Of a DNA stretch of 64,000 nt, positions 1 through 14,160 are shown in pieces (within the stretch, counting starts at the first letter, position 1; each line of letters opens with the position of its first letter). The notes under the pieces were generated by a model. The model was given only the letters and a program-made list of their open reading frames with translations, was not told the origin of the DNA and did not search any database. The DNA comes from Toxotes chatareus. Its lineage: Eukaryota; Chordata; Actinopteri; Toxotidae. The position numbers and the translations under genes are program-made. The DNA lies in the NCBI GenBank assembly GCA_016801885.1, contig CM028894.1:10857241-10921240 (forward strand), read 5' to 3'.

Positions 1-1146
1 TGACAGAGGGGAGGGTGTGTGTGTGTGTGTGTTCAAAGGGGGATTTGACAGGAGGGGAAGCGGGGCCACAGGTGGTCAAGCGAAGAGGAGGCGAGGGGGT
101 GGGGGTTGGGCCATTTGAAGTGAAACAGGGAGTGATGCAGGGATGCCGGTGAAATATTATTCTGATTCAGAAAAATAACACATCAATTTCAATTTTAATA
201 AACCAGCCCAGCTGGGCTGATACATTCTGGTTTCTGCTTTTTACATAAATTTTATCTTGTGAAAATAGGGCACACATGAGTATAGGAGGAAAGGCATGAG
301 GTAATGTGAGAGGGGTTGGTGGAGAGGAGAAGGGAGGTGAAGAAAAGATGGAGAGGAGATGAAGGGGGAAAAAAGGGGAATTTTTCTCTCAATTTTTTTT
401 TTGAGAAATCTGGACGTAAATATCCTCCTAAAACTTCTCAGTGTGATATCATACTGTAAGAATTCCCTGTTTGTTTGTGTTAACTTTGGTCAGCGTCCAT
501 GAACGTTTGAGCCAGCATGTGAGGGGTCTGTAAACTCGGATCGGATGGCCTACATTCAGAGTTGTAACCTTATACTTCATGTGTTGTTAGCAGGATGATT
601 TATTGACCTTGTGAGACTGACCAAGCTGATCTCTGATGTCTAGCGCAACTGTCCGACTCTGTCAGTGTACAGCCAATGGTTCAAATATTTAATTAGAAGT
701 AAAAAAGAAAAGAAGTTCAGATTCATGGTACCACAGAGTCAGTGAAGGGTATTTGGGTCCACTGGGGGAGGGAATGAGGGTACATCAGACACTGCTGTAC
801 CTGTTCACCATCTGTCTGTAAGAACTGCTTTCTGTCTAGACAGGGGTAGAAAGATATAGGTGAGAGGTGAAGACAGAGAGAAAAGAAATGGAAGACGGAG
901 GAATGTGAGAAGCCAAAATAAGAGAGGACTATTTAAGGTAATAAAAGAGAGAATTGAGTTAACAGACAACAGACGGCCTGTCTAGATCTTATTCTCTCTT
1001 TTCCTTCCGATCTCTTCCTGTGGCATGTGGGTGACCATGTGAAGCAGTTTGTACTTTGTCCATTAATATTCACTGTGCAATGTTCACTGCGCATGTTGAA
1101 CGTTGTGTACCATGGCACTCGCTGTACTACCAAGTCTCAGCCTCAC

Positions 1147-1320
1147 AGGGGAGGGGAGGGTGAGAAAGGAGAGCAGAGGAGAGGATGTAAAGAGAAAAAA
1201 AAAGAACACGATAAGATGTGAAGAGAGGGGAGGGAAGAAAGTCTCCATGTCACCGACGGGAAGTGAGAGAAAGGAGTGGAAAGAGAGATGGAGAGAATAA
1301 GAGAGAGAGAGACGGTGGGT
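1147..1320 (+). repeat. Purine-rich low-complexity tract
   Basis: About 170 bases are almost only A and G, apart from a short mixed break near 1240-1260. This explains the overlapping false open frames on both strands here. Confidence 0.85.
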
Positions 1321-4300
1321 GGCACAGGGGGGGATGGAGTCAGAACTGACTGGGTAGCGACACATTTTCCTGTGAGGACAAATTGTTCTGAAAAATCAAC
1401 AAAGAGGCAAAGGAGAGGCAGGGTGACACTGCAACTGCAGCAACAACTGCAGAAATATTAAAGCTTTTTCTGAAACATACATGTGGGCCTGTAGCATTTC
1501 CAGCCACTCTCGTCTTGTCTTTTGATTGGCCTCGCTCTGCTTCTGCTCCGCACAGCGAATCAAACCTAATCAAGGATTTCCTAATTGGCTCTTGAGCTGG
1601 GTCATATGTTGGAAGCAAGCGGCACACTTCATGCATGTCTATTCCACATTACACTAAAACCATCATATGTGCTGGATTTGCTCAGAAACACACACACACA
1701 TACATACACAAGGTTAAATCATCGCCATCTGTCCTCGGCCATATCTCGGTTAATCTCTTATTTTCATTCACTGAGCTCTCGTAATGTGAGACTGCGGCGG
1801 CGTAGAGAGACTGTTATCCAATTTCAGCTGGTTTACTAACCTCTTTCCCAGCCACGCCGCACTGCTCATCCTCTCCTCTCATCCCTGCCTCTCCCTACAT
1901 TTCCTCGGAGGCTTTTTAAGGACACAGTGTACCCAGTGCCCTCTTCTGCTTGCCACTCATCTTCCCTCCTCCTCCTCCTCTTCCCTCTCTTTCTCTTCTC
2001 CTCTCCTGCTCCTCTCCTCACCTGGTTCATGCCTTTAGCTCCTCGTACATTCCCCGTTTTCCCTTCTACTCTCTTTTGTTTCTGCAGCATTGTAATGCCA
2101 GTGCCACTCTGCATAGCTTGCAGACCCTGATCTAACATCTGGGCTCCAGAAAGGAGAGGGCTGTTCCCCCTTCCTCATGAATATTTCACTGACAGAGTGG
2201 GGTGAGATGGTAAGCGGCAGAAAATAGGTCTTTGCACCGAGGTGTGAAAAGAGTCAATCACTAGCAAGGTGTGCATGTGCACACGCATTCAGGTGCGCGT
2301 GGATTCACATGGCACATAAGCGGAGCCACCCGTGGAATTCTTGCACGTGCACCCACATGTACAGCTGAGGGGATAAATCGAGTCCTGCTCTCACAGAGGT
2401 GTATATTTAACTGTGAGTGTGCCTGTTGGCAGCGGCTGGTATTTGGCATTTTCTTGACAGAATAACCCTTCAGAGGGGTCAGCTGACACACACGGCAGAG
2501 ATTGGGGTAACGAGGGAGAAACAAACAGGCAGGATGGGATGGATGGGGCGTGACAAGAAAAATGGAATTTAGGTTATTGACAGTAAAATAAAGTTGATAA
2601 ATAAAATGAAAGAAATTTTAGTGTGTCTCTGCTCATGTGACGCTCTGGAACAAGCCTGAACAAGCTTGGCACAGACTGTTCCTGAGCTCACAAACCCCCT
2701 GACAGCGTCTGAAATGCACAACATATGATGGGCATGAACACACACTTAAAGAAACAGTCAAAATTCACATACAATGGAAAGGGGGGGGGGGGGGCTGAAT
2801 GCGTTCCAGAGCATGTTTACATGGACCTATCACTATTGTGAGAGACAGTTTGTGGACATACAGGATTGGAGAGCGTAGAAAACATGGGACTCTAAAATGA
2901 CTTTCATATCTGCCTGAATCACCACCAGGCTCCATTAAATAACTATCAGCTATGTTCAAAGTTTCCTAAAACACTGGGTTGTCTGGCTAATTTTGATATT
3001 GTGACGCCTGTTATTATATTTTCTGGCTCACTTCTTGATTGAATACAGCTGCAAAGCTGGAAAAACTGCTAATTCAAGAGTTTTTTTTTCTAAACTCTAA
3101 ATTTCCATTTTAAAGCTGAATTATATTCTCAATGTTCCTCAACATGAAAACAGAGGTCTCTCCTGTGTAATTTAACAATACTATAGGTTAATGTTGATGC
3201 CATCAGTTTGGTGTTTCAAAAGGTAGTTACAGGGTCATTATTACTTCAACCAAAGTGCTTGTTGGGTGATTGAACTCCGTCTGAAACCCCTTTCCCAACA
3301 CCTTTCCAACATTGAAATTGGGGGGACAGCGTCTGACTTTCTGAAAACCAACAATCTACCGAGCTTGCCCACTTCATGCATCATTTATAGCCTCGGTCTC
3401 TCTTAGTGTGTGTAACCGAGTGCAACACCATGAAAGCTTTTGAGGAAAGCGTGTACCATTCACACTGAACGAACATCGCGTCTCACCCCTCTCCATGGCA
3501 GCGGGGTTTTCACCTGAAATGTACCTTTAGAGCTGTGATGGACTTCTCTGCTTACATTTGAGTATGTGCAGGCTTTGTACCTTTGACTTCTTCATCACAG
3601 AATCGACTCATGAAACAACTGGAGGAGTTTCATGTTCATTTAGCCTTGAAAGCTCAACGACTGTCAGTCACTCTAACATAGTCTGTGCAGAAAATAAACA
3701 GGCCTTGCACATCCAGAACCCTGAACTCTATCTTGCAACTCTATTAAATTTTAAAACAAACCTTTTTTTTCCCCAGGGAATCTAAAGAATCTATGAGGAG
3801 AAAATGAAGAAGAAATGCCCAAGAGACAGACAGCAGGATGACAGAGAGATTTATCTGTGGGCTTTTATAATGTGGAGTAGCCAGGGATGCAGAATTGTGT
3901 GTGTCGTTGGTGGAGTGTGTGTGTGTAGTTCAGAGGTGGGCTGGCTTCTGTCACATTATAAGGCCCTTTGGCAATTTGTACTGGGCTGTGATTTGGACTC
4001 AAGAGACAGAAAAAGGAAGAACAGACAGAAAAAGGAGGATGAGGAGAAGGAAAGGAAGAGGCAAATGATGAACAGAGGGACAGGTAACAGGACGAATGGA
4101 ACGAGAGGGAGGAGATGCATTGTGCAGAACAACATGTGAGGTTTAGTGTTTTCCCTGGAGAACCATTTATTCAACAAACACACACACACACACACAGACA
4201 TACATGGTGGCATGTTATCAATATTGTTTCTTGCAGTGGTAGCTATCATGGTGCTGTGCACCAATTACTCAGCCTCGAGCAGCCAATGTGTGGCCACCAC

Positions 4301-4734
4301 AGCAGAAGAAAAGCTACATGGCTCACAACACTATTGATCAAAACTTGTCGGCCTGCCTCTGCATGCGTGTGTGCAAGCACGTTTGCATGCGCTTGGTGTA
4401 CCTGTGTGTTTTCTATGGGCGCAGGCACGCTTTTCCCATTTCCAATTGTGTTTACGTTTGGTGAATGTGTGTGTTCAGGCACACGTGGCACAACTGAGAG
4501 CAGGCAAAGATGCTGTTTATGAAATTGCTATCATTTATCTTGGATGTGATGGAGGGTGGTGGAGGCTGCCGGGGGCTTCCACAGCTGGAAATATCCAAAC
4601 ACATGAAAGAAAAAAAAAAAGGCTTGTGGTCGATGGTAGAGAGGAGCAGTTCATGCAACAGGGTAGCATGAACAGCAAGGTAGTGGGTTTTTTGATTGTA
4701 GTGCTAATGGAGATGGGTGGTGGTGGCTCCAGGG

Positions 4735-4880
4735 ACATCTTGGTGCTAAGCTAGTCTCACCACTTCCTGCTTTCAGCATCACGCTTGATGCACAGACATG
4801 AGAGTGGTGTCAAGGTTCTAATCTAACTCTCAGGAAGAAAGTAATTAACATATTGTCAAAAATGTCCTCTAATCCTCTAA
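4735..4880 (+). repeat. Partial copy of the foldback repeat family (tail part)
   Basis: Contains 'gtgctaagctag', 'gacatgagagtggtgtcaag' and 'atctaactctcaggaagaaa', the order of blocks seen in the tail of this family. It is more diverged than the 47.8 kb copy and lacks both arms. Confidence 0.45.
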
Positions 4881-7800
4881 ATTATATTAAGAGACATAAA
4901 CAAGCCTGTGAGAGAGACACAAAAACTCAGTTGTGTGCAATTCTATGGGTCAACAATGATGTGAATGGAACTGCTGTTACAGACTTAAGCATCTGTGAAA
5001 GGTGATGACCTCTGACAGCGGGCTCACATGAACGGGGTCAAACACGGATTGAAGGAGTGTTCAGTATACCAACGTCTGTACGTGATCTCCAGTATTAAAT
5101 GGGCCTGAACCGCTTTGCTGGGCAGCATTTAATAAACAATCTGCTAGTCTGATTTAGCCCCTAAGTATCTTTCAGCGTAACTGCTCGCCGAAGTCTATTC
5201 TGGATGCTGAACATCAACTCAAATGTAAAGTCAATGACGCACTGTGGTTCGGTGGATTTAATTTTATTCCAGGAAACCTTGAGTGGAATGCTAACAAAGA
5301 GCACAAATCAGTTCAGTCATTCAGTCAAAGACAGTAACCGGAGGGTGACTTTAAGCAACACTGACAACTTTGGGATTACTACATTTATGAATAATGCCAA
5401 AATGCTTTTACACTTAACACAAAGCTTGATTTCTGAATATAAACTCCACTGAGGGTAAAAATAGACTGTTCTAATGACTTCACTGAATGTTAGGAGCATA
5501 TGTTTAGATGTACCACAGGGAAGCAAATCGAGTTTGCTACGAGAAACATCTTTCCCGGACCATCCTTTCATTCATGTTCATGTATGAAATCCGTCATTTC
5601 TGACTGCAGACTGCATGTAATTTGATAGGTAGTGAGCTCTGATGCGCGTCGCTTCTGTCTCTAACGATGATTAAAATGGAGCACGTTGCAGTACACTCAG
5701 ATGATTGACAGAACAATGTCATTCAGAGTGTCTGTGTGTTTGCGTGTGTGCGTGCATGCAAATGAAAGTGTACATGTATGTTCGCACTGTAATGACTGTC
5801 TACTTCCATGAGCGTATTTACCGTTGGCGCGCTCACACACATACATATCACACATACTGCTGTTCATGGATTGCGTGTGTATGTATACATGTTTGTGCTA
5901 GCGTGTTATGAGATATGTGACGCAGGCATTAATGAGTTCAGATGGCTCTGATCTTGCCTACTCTTTACCATCACTCTCTCTGTCCCTCCCTCCCTCTCTC
6001 ACTCTGTTGGTCTGCATCAAGCCCCATCTGACAGCTTTGGCAGCTCGTCAAGTCTACTCCGCACACACGCCAATCAAACCCCGTCCGAGCAAATAAGCAA
6101 TTAATCATTAGCATCCACAAGCAGCCAATGCAGGGGGGAACAAGGAGGCGGGAGGGAGGAGGAGGGCAAGGAGAAGAGAGGGGTATCAGGGTTCATTTGG
6201 GTTCACATATGACCCCAGCTCCTTTACACACACACACACACACATAGTTCCCAAGTGAATTCTGCAGTGGCGACTGTATAACAAGAGGATTATCTTCTTA
6301 ATAAGTCAGGGGATGAATTATGGAAATGAGTATGCGACGGTAATAAAAAAAAAAGAAACGAAACAACTGGACAGCATCTGTTGACTAACAAAGCAAACTA
6401 TTGTCTCTATTAGGTTTTCCTCTCCACTCACAGTAATGGCGATTAGTCTGTGATTGAAATGATTAAATGGGTCGTACGGGAGGAGAGCGTGTGCATTTGT
6501 GTGTGTGTAATTCTGGCCACACACACACACACAAGACAAACTGACTAGTATTTACTCTTGAAAAAGGGGGGCATTTTAGGGGCTAGCTTCAGGGTTAAAA
6601 TTAGAGTTGAGATTAGAGGGAAAAAGCCAAAACCTTCCTGTGCTACAGTTGATTTCTGCTGATGTGAGTGTAGAACATAAACTCATAATCGTTTTATAAT
6701 TCTGAAAACGGACATTTACCATTGATCCCATAAACATGCTATCAGTCAAATGCATAGTACTACATATTCTTATATGGTTGTGAGTTCACCTTTTACTTCC
6801 CTGAGTCATTTTCTCCAATCTCGTTTTATAGCCTTTATCGTTTCCTCTGTCTGTTTGCTTAGCCTCAGATAGAGATAGCAGGTTCAGTGATAAATGACAG
6901 CCCTTCCTGTCTTGTCTTCTAATTGGTCTAGAAGAGTTGATTGTCCTTTATTGCCACCGGCTAATCTTCTGTCATTGGCCAAGGTGCCCGGGTCGACCTC
7001 TGACCCCTGCAGATAATGTCACATATCCAATTACATGCCGGATGTGTCCATATAATCCTACTGGGGATTTGATTATGATAGAAGAGGAAAATGATTTTGC
7101 TGTTGTAACTGGTGATGGTTAATGGTGTAGACTGAGAGATGAAGGCCTCCCTGGATTGGATCCTGAAAAGCTTCTGATGAGATGCACTTTGGCACGACTT
7201 TGATGGAGAGCAGTAAGCGTGTTCGGATGACTTGTGAAAAAATGGTCTCAGTTAAGCAAGGATACAGTGTCAAATATTATGACTTAATAAAGAACAGAAA
7301 AAATACTACAAGTAACGTACTTACGCCCCAAGAACAATAAATCCTGTGACATCTATTTTACAGTTCACACTAAGATTCACACTACTATTTGGTTATAAAA
7401 AAAACACACACACGCGCCACCTTTTGTGACTCTTGCCACCCCACCCCCACCCCAACACACATGAATAAACGAGTGAACCCAGTGACTGCACCACCACATT
7501 CTTCGATGTGATAACTTGTGATAGCCGGGTTGGAACAACAGCTCCTGTGCTTCCTCTAAACCCCCATTACTGCTGAAGTCATACTCGTCACCTACCAAGG
7601 CTATATGACAGACAAGGAGTGTGTGTCTGTGTGTGTAGAGGGAGATTAAGGGAGAAACTGAAATGCACAAAATATGAGAAAAGAAGCCAAAAAATAGAGC
7701 AAAGTGAGGACAGGAAGCAAATAGAGACACGCAAAGACAGTTTGCTGGTGATAGCAGAGAGTGGACTGACAGACTTTCTCTCCTCTCCCAGGGGTCCGCT

Positions 7801-10800
7801 GGAGATTTCACAGCTGGGGGACTGCATGGCTGTGCCAACTCCCTCTCTTCACCCCCCTTCGCTCCTCCACACACACAGATCAGTAGCATCATTATGTGAG
7901 TGTCCCCCTGAGTTTACAGCCCAGCAGCAACTGCGCTGATACACTGTATGTGTTTCATTTGTGTTACTCAAACCGCACAACACACGTCACCTCAGCCAAA
8001 TGGCAGGGTGCCTGCAGAAGATGCAAACGGGCGATAACAGGCTCTATCGGCAGTCAAAAGTAACACAGCTCCAAGCCGTTAATATAGGGATATCTACAGA
8101 GTCGCCACTGGCTGTTGCAGACACACATATGTGCACAGTGGAATGCAAAGAATGACGCTTTGACAGTCAGACAGTCTCTTGTTGATATCAGATGCGTGGC
8201 AATGAAACCAACAGATAAGATTTGGCATTTCTGATCTGACGTCCAGTATACCCGCACTGAATTCCAATCAGACCAGCAGGAGCCTATTAGGAACATTGTA
8301 CAATAAAGATAAGAAGCTTCCTGTATGCTGTTCTAACCTTTGGCAGCTCTGGTTCTAATATCTAAATGAGGTGCATAGAACATCCAACAGGCTGGTGTTT
8401 GTTTCTGGCTGTACTTTCGGTTTATTGCCCCAAAGATAAAGATATATGGGCAGAAAATCGCAGATTGTGATATACACTCAGTTAGACAGTGAGACAGGTT
8501 TTAAACAAATACCCAAGTTAAAGTTGATGTACAGGTGAAACAAACTGGTTCAGACAATTTTTAATAGTAATAATTCATATGAAACAGGATGATTTTTGGA
8601 AATCTTTCCTCAAAACCATTTATGGTGTTGAACTGTCAGACCAATTCTTCTACCAACTGTGGTAGAAGGCGGTTTCATCTGCTGCTCGACAGCACTTTGT
8701 ACAAAACTATTATCAAACGTGTCCGTTGTAAATGTCCATCATGGTTAAAGTGGGCTGCAACTTCTTCTAACAAACCTGAATTATCCTTTAACAGAAACTG
8801 ACGAGGTAAATTCAGTGCAACCAAGGTCAATTGGCAGTTCATTTTCTTGCTTATCAGAGCAAGGGAAATAAAGATAAAGTCTCAATCTCAATCATGTGGT
8901 CAGGCAATGTAACTTCTAAATTGCTGTCACGTGAAATGTCCCACTGTTGAGTTCTTTTTCTCAGCTTTCACTTTACGCAGTTTACATTTGCAGTGTCGGC
9001 TCCCTGTGATACTTTGCCCCTAAAGCTCGCAGCACAACAAAGTTGTCAACTGAAGGTTGTTGACTTAGAAAACCATATCTGAGTTTTGTTTTCACAGAAC
9101 AATCGAGCTATGACGCATCTGTGGCAGCTTTAGCCTTCAATTCACTGTGGCACAGACACTCCCTAATGTTTTTACACTGATATCTGCATTTCAGGCATTC
9201 AGGAGACACACTGTCTTAACATGAAGACACGTGTTTGTACAATCAGTCCGCAAAAATCATTTGATAATATCCACACCATAGCGACAAGGGTGTGTTATGG
9301 CTAAAAGGATAAAACAAGAATTAAGTTAGATAATGTTAAAATTCAGGGTTATCCTGTGTGATCGTTTGCCCAAAATTTCTGAAGTCAGTTCACTTTACGA
9401 TTTAAAATTCAAAGGCCAAATTAAATAAAAAAAAACTTGGCTGCCTTCTCTGTCTGCATCTTTCTCTTCTCTCCTTCTCTTTTCCACAATTCTTCCTCCA
9501 GATCTCTTTTCTTCTGCCTCCACTCTGTCTGTTTTTTCTTCCACTCCCCCGAGCAAAGGGGACAGCAGCTGCTTATCCCTGATAAACGCCTGGCATTTGG
9601 TGCAGCGAGAGAAGACAGAGATGGGAGAGAGGGAGCGTGGAGACGGGAGGAACGAGGGGTGGTGTGTGTGTGTGTGGGGGGGGGTCAGATGGGCGCGGCA
9701 CATCGATCGAGACGGCTCGGAGTGAAAAAATCAGTGGGGATTAAAGAGCAAGGTTTTTTGGCAGTGGTCACTGTAGGAGTGGAGAGGAGGGGGGAGAGAA
9801 GAGAGAAGATGAGGTCTAATCTTGACCTAGATTCCAAGACGTCCAGACATAATAGGCAAGACCTTACCCCACATGAACCCCCTCACCCCCAACCCTCCAC
9901 CTCAGTCAAAACAATAACAGAGAGGAGAGGAGATGCAGGAGAAGCGGGGCCCAGTGTGGGGATGGTTCCACCCCACCACCTCCACCCCCCCATGCACTGC
10001 ATTTGGCCTCTCTGTCACTAACTCCCAGCAGCTGTAACCAACGTTGGCCCACAGACCTCTGGAAATTCCTGGAAAGGGAACTTAGGGAATGTTGGGGCAA
10101 TGTTTGGATAAACTTCTGCTGGGGTCTGTTGAACAGACTCCAACTTTATTAGATACTGTATTTTTTTCTTTGCTCAGAGAAGAGCAAAAGACTCCCAAGT
10201 GGAAAGGCTGCAAGTGGTTTTACAGCCTGTGTATTAATTCTGCACATGTGCGCACGTGTTTTCAAGCAAAATTTGCTGAATTTGAATTATATCAAACAAA
10301 CAGTTGGACATTTGGGGCAATATGATTATTCAAGTTAGATGAGAAGATTGATTCTTTCCTGCTGTTTCCTGCTAAGCCAGTTAACCAGCCCTGACTCCTT
10401 TGTTTTCTTTTTCATGCGTTTGTTTTGGTCTTCGGTCTTTTAATCAGTTTTAATGTGTGAAGTAAAAACTTTGGTGATCTCATCTGAAATGTCCAGTGTT
10501 TGCAACAGTGTGTGTACACAACTCAGTACAGTTAGCCAAAGTAGTGGTTCTGTACAAACCTGTTGGCCCATGATCCTAAACAAAGGGTCAACAAGCAACG
10601 ATTAGCAAGAAGTTATAAACAGAATTTGAAGCTTGGAGATTCAGGCTTGATCACATCTGTGATAAAATGCTCTAAACTCAGGTTTCACTCAAGCCTTTTA
10701 CAGTAGTACAGCTTTTTGACAGTAATTTTGTGCAGCATAAATATTGTTTGACTTTCTCTGTCTTTATTTAGTGACTCCTTAGAGAGTCTCAAACCCTAGG

Positions 10801-13800
10801 TTGGGTTCCACTTATCAAAAGGATGTATTTATATCTTGGGTATCCAGCATCCCTACATATATGTAATTTAGCATAATCTCTAACTGTTACCTCAGTCAAT
10901 AGTAATGATGGACAGAAATGATGAAATATGTTTCACATGTACTGTGTAACATCCTATTGAATATGTGCACCTGACAAAACCTCCCAAGCTGATTTTGTCT
11001 TTCCATAATTTGGCAGAAGTCGGAGCTTTTATCTCCACATCAGGATTATAGCATAGTTTTTGTCTGTGTGTATCTTTATCTCTCTCCTCCTCTGTCTGTC
11101 TCTTCCTCTCTGGCACAGTGAACTGGAGCTTATCTTGTACCCGTTGCCCTGGTTGTGGAGTCAGACCCAGACAGCCATTGCGATGTGTGATCTCTCACTG
11201 GGACACGTCATGTGACCAGAGGCTGCCCCTGAGCGCTGTCTCCTCATGAAGCCACACAGTCGTGTTTGGAACATACAGTACATGCTAAAGGGCCGTTCTC
11301 TGTAGCTTTTGTGCTTGTGATTGTTTGTTACTCACTCCCCAGTTAATGTGCAACTGGAGAAACATAAAAGCAGTCAGAGGAACAAAATACACTCAGTATC
11401 AGCTTTATCTCTTTGCATGCTCTCTGTTTTTCAGTTTTTTCCTTGTTTAATATAAGAACTGCTAACGTAGGATAAACACACCAAAATAAAAAAAGTAGTA
11501 TTGTGTTCAGAACAGTTATGCAATTGAAGCTATTTTTTGATGCCAGACTATTTACTCATCCACTTACCACCTCTCCGCAGCTAAAGCAGGTGCTGCCAGG
11601 TGCAGGAGCAATAAGCAGAATTATCAACCTCAGGATGAAGATGGCACCTTTGAAAAGTAGTAATTGGCCAAGAAACAGCTCAGCATAATAAAGCTGTCTT
11701 GTCTTTACATTTTTATGTGCACATATATAGATAAAACATTGGAGTTGCTGAAGAGCATATTTATATATAAAGAGTCTACTCTTTTAATGCTAGAAGCATG
11801 GCTTTATTAAAGCCAAAGGCTAATTCCTTTATTTGGCCAGATGCAGCTTATGGTAGCCTGACCTAAAACGCTGGTTATTGGCTAGATTACCACGGGCGGA
11901 TCCCAGGAATATTTGAAAAGCCGAGGTCAGTGGGTTGGTTGGGGTTAAACAGAATTTGGTTGTGAGTCAGGGATGAGGAGTTAGCGAGTGCAGGCGTGGG
12001 AGGATTGTGGGTTTGGTGCACAGCAAGGGGGAGTGAGAGAGTGAAGGAGAGAGAGAGGCTCATCCCATAGCCACCAGTGACAGTGACCAGCCACTGGATT
12101 TGCAATCTGCAATCATTCCAAATAGATGCTGTGCATCCATAATAAGCATTTTGCACTCATGCAAAGTGACAATTTGCACGTAACTACAACCGTTGGATGA
12201 TATGGTGGTCTATTTTTGACTCATGGCTGCACAGAGCAGAGGCTGAATGGCGAAATGAAAAATGTATGAGTGGGGAGAGGAGCTTCATTTCATTGACTTT
12301 TGACAGAGACAAAATCATTTTTAAAAGAAGACAGACGCAAGAAAATAAAAACGATGTGACATAAAAATCAGCTCACAGCTCCTCAAACATTCCCAGCAGC
12401 ACTTCGGTTGTACTTCATGTCCAGTGGTTGCCACAGGACACAATACAGTCATTACGCAACTGGGAAAGTCACTCTATTAAAAAGTACAGGAGGCCAAAAA
12501 TAAAAAAGGGAGAAAGGTCCCGTGAGGAGAGCGGAGAGAATCTGCCAAGCTGGCTGGTACAGTGAAAACATACAATTACCTGAGCTACTTATGTGTTCAC
12601 CAAAGGCCAAGTGATTGTAGGTGTGCTCTCAAACAGCAGCATCCTCAACAATCATCCTCTATAAAAGCCTGTGGTTCCAGCTCCAAATCTGGCTGAACAG
12701 CGACTAATATAACCTAACTGCTAAAAATAACACGACGCAGCAAGGATATAAATAATCCTAGCAACTAATGTCAGGGGCACTTCCTCCCTTTGTTCCACAG
12801 CGAGAAGGGCCTGTGGGTAAAAATAAAGAGAGAGTGGGAGAGGGAAAGGAAAAAGGAAGGCGGGATTGCATTAAATAAAAGAGGAGAGAGAGACAGTGTG
12901 GGCAGTGGAAAAGAAAGAGTGCGAGACAGAGTTCTGACACACACAGCGGACAACGATGTGGCCCTGCCATGGAGAAGAGGAATGTGACAACTTTCCCTTC
13001 TCTTCCCTCAGATAAAGAGAAGTGGCTTGGGGCCAACGAGGCCAAGCGGACACTTTAATTACAAGAGACAAAGGACGGGAAGAGAGGCTTGGATGGTGGT
13101 GTGTGTGTGTGCCTTTTTTTTACTGTTGGGTCCAAAACTGTCAAACTAATCATGTTTAACATATATTAATGCATTCGAATACACACACACACACACACAA
13201 GCATATATAAGCACAAAAAACACATACATACAGCCAAGTCCGTTCCATTTTATTACATGAAAGGCTAATAAAACTGACAAGGATCTTAAGAAATTCAGTT
13301 GACAATATAATTTGACCTGATTTGAAGCTGTGCAGCTTGGCGACAAATATAGGAACCACAAAACACCGACGATGTCTAAAAATATTACTCCACTGACTGT
13401 TTGAAATCAAAAGTGCAGTCTTTGGAATGACACTTAATAACAATTCATTTTTACTAAATCGGGCCAGCGATCAAAACTAATTAAAGCTCGCTGCTCATGT
13501 AAGGTTTCATTTCTGTAAATGAAAAAAAAAAAAACTCAATGGACTTTGATCTATTTGGGACACTTGGAAGAGGCTCAGGTCCATGACATGGCTTGACATG
13601 GGGTTAGAGTGGACTCTTTTATTACAGGGTCGGAGTTTGCACAGGCTGTTATTGGCTAAACAGAGGTTGGTGGTGGTACGTCAAATAATGGATGATTGGC
13701 CTCACGTTCTTTTTTCGAGGTAAAATGGGCACCTAGTAAATGAGGGACTGGTCAGCGCTTGCGGCCGTGGTGACATATGATACAGCAAGCGTCCCTAACA

Positions 13801-14117
13801 CACACACACGCACAAAAAGACACACACAAAGGTATACAAGCACACATACAAAAGCAGTAACAGTCATTGGTCAACAATTAGCAACAGGTGCAGCTGTTTA
13901 AGAGAGAAAAAGCACATGTGTACGTGTGTGTGTGTGTCTGTGTGTGTTCATGTGAAATGGAAAACCAGACTGGGCTTCAACCACTGTATGTATGAGACAT
14001 GGTAATGTGTCATCCCCCCACCCATACATTAGCTTTAAAACTGGAACACGGGGGGACCTCTCAGTTGGCATGAAGGAAAACCTCCACCACATAAAGAGAA
14101 GAGAAAATAACTAGTCC

Positions 14118-14160
14118 CCTCTCTCTCTCTCTCTCTTTCTCCCTCTCTCTCTCTTTTTTT
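14118..14160 (+). repeat. CT-rich microsatellite tract
   Basis: Mostly (CT)n with TTT and CCC interruptions, ending in a T run. Confidence 0.93.

Noticed and set aside
7377..7892. 171-codon minus-strand open frame
   Set aside because: Composition follows CA repeats and CT tracts (runs of Cys, Ser, Leu, Gly); no domain, no splice or codon support.
9437..10021. 194-codon plus-strand open frame, longest outside pim3 apart from intronic read-through
   Set aside because: Begins in a pyrimidine tract and continues through GA and G-rich DNA; the product is low complexity with no recognisable fold.
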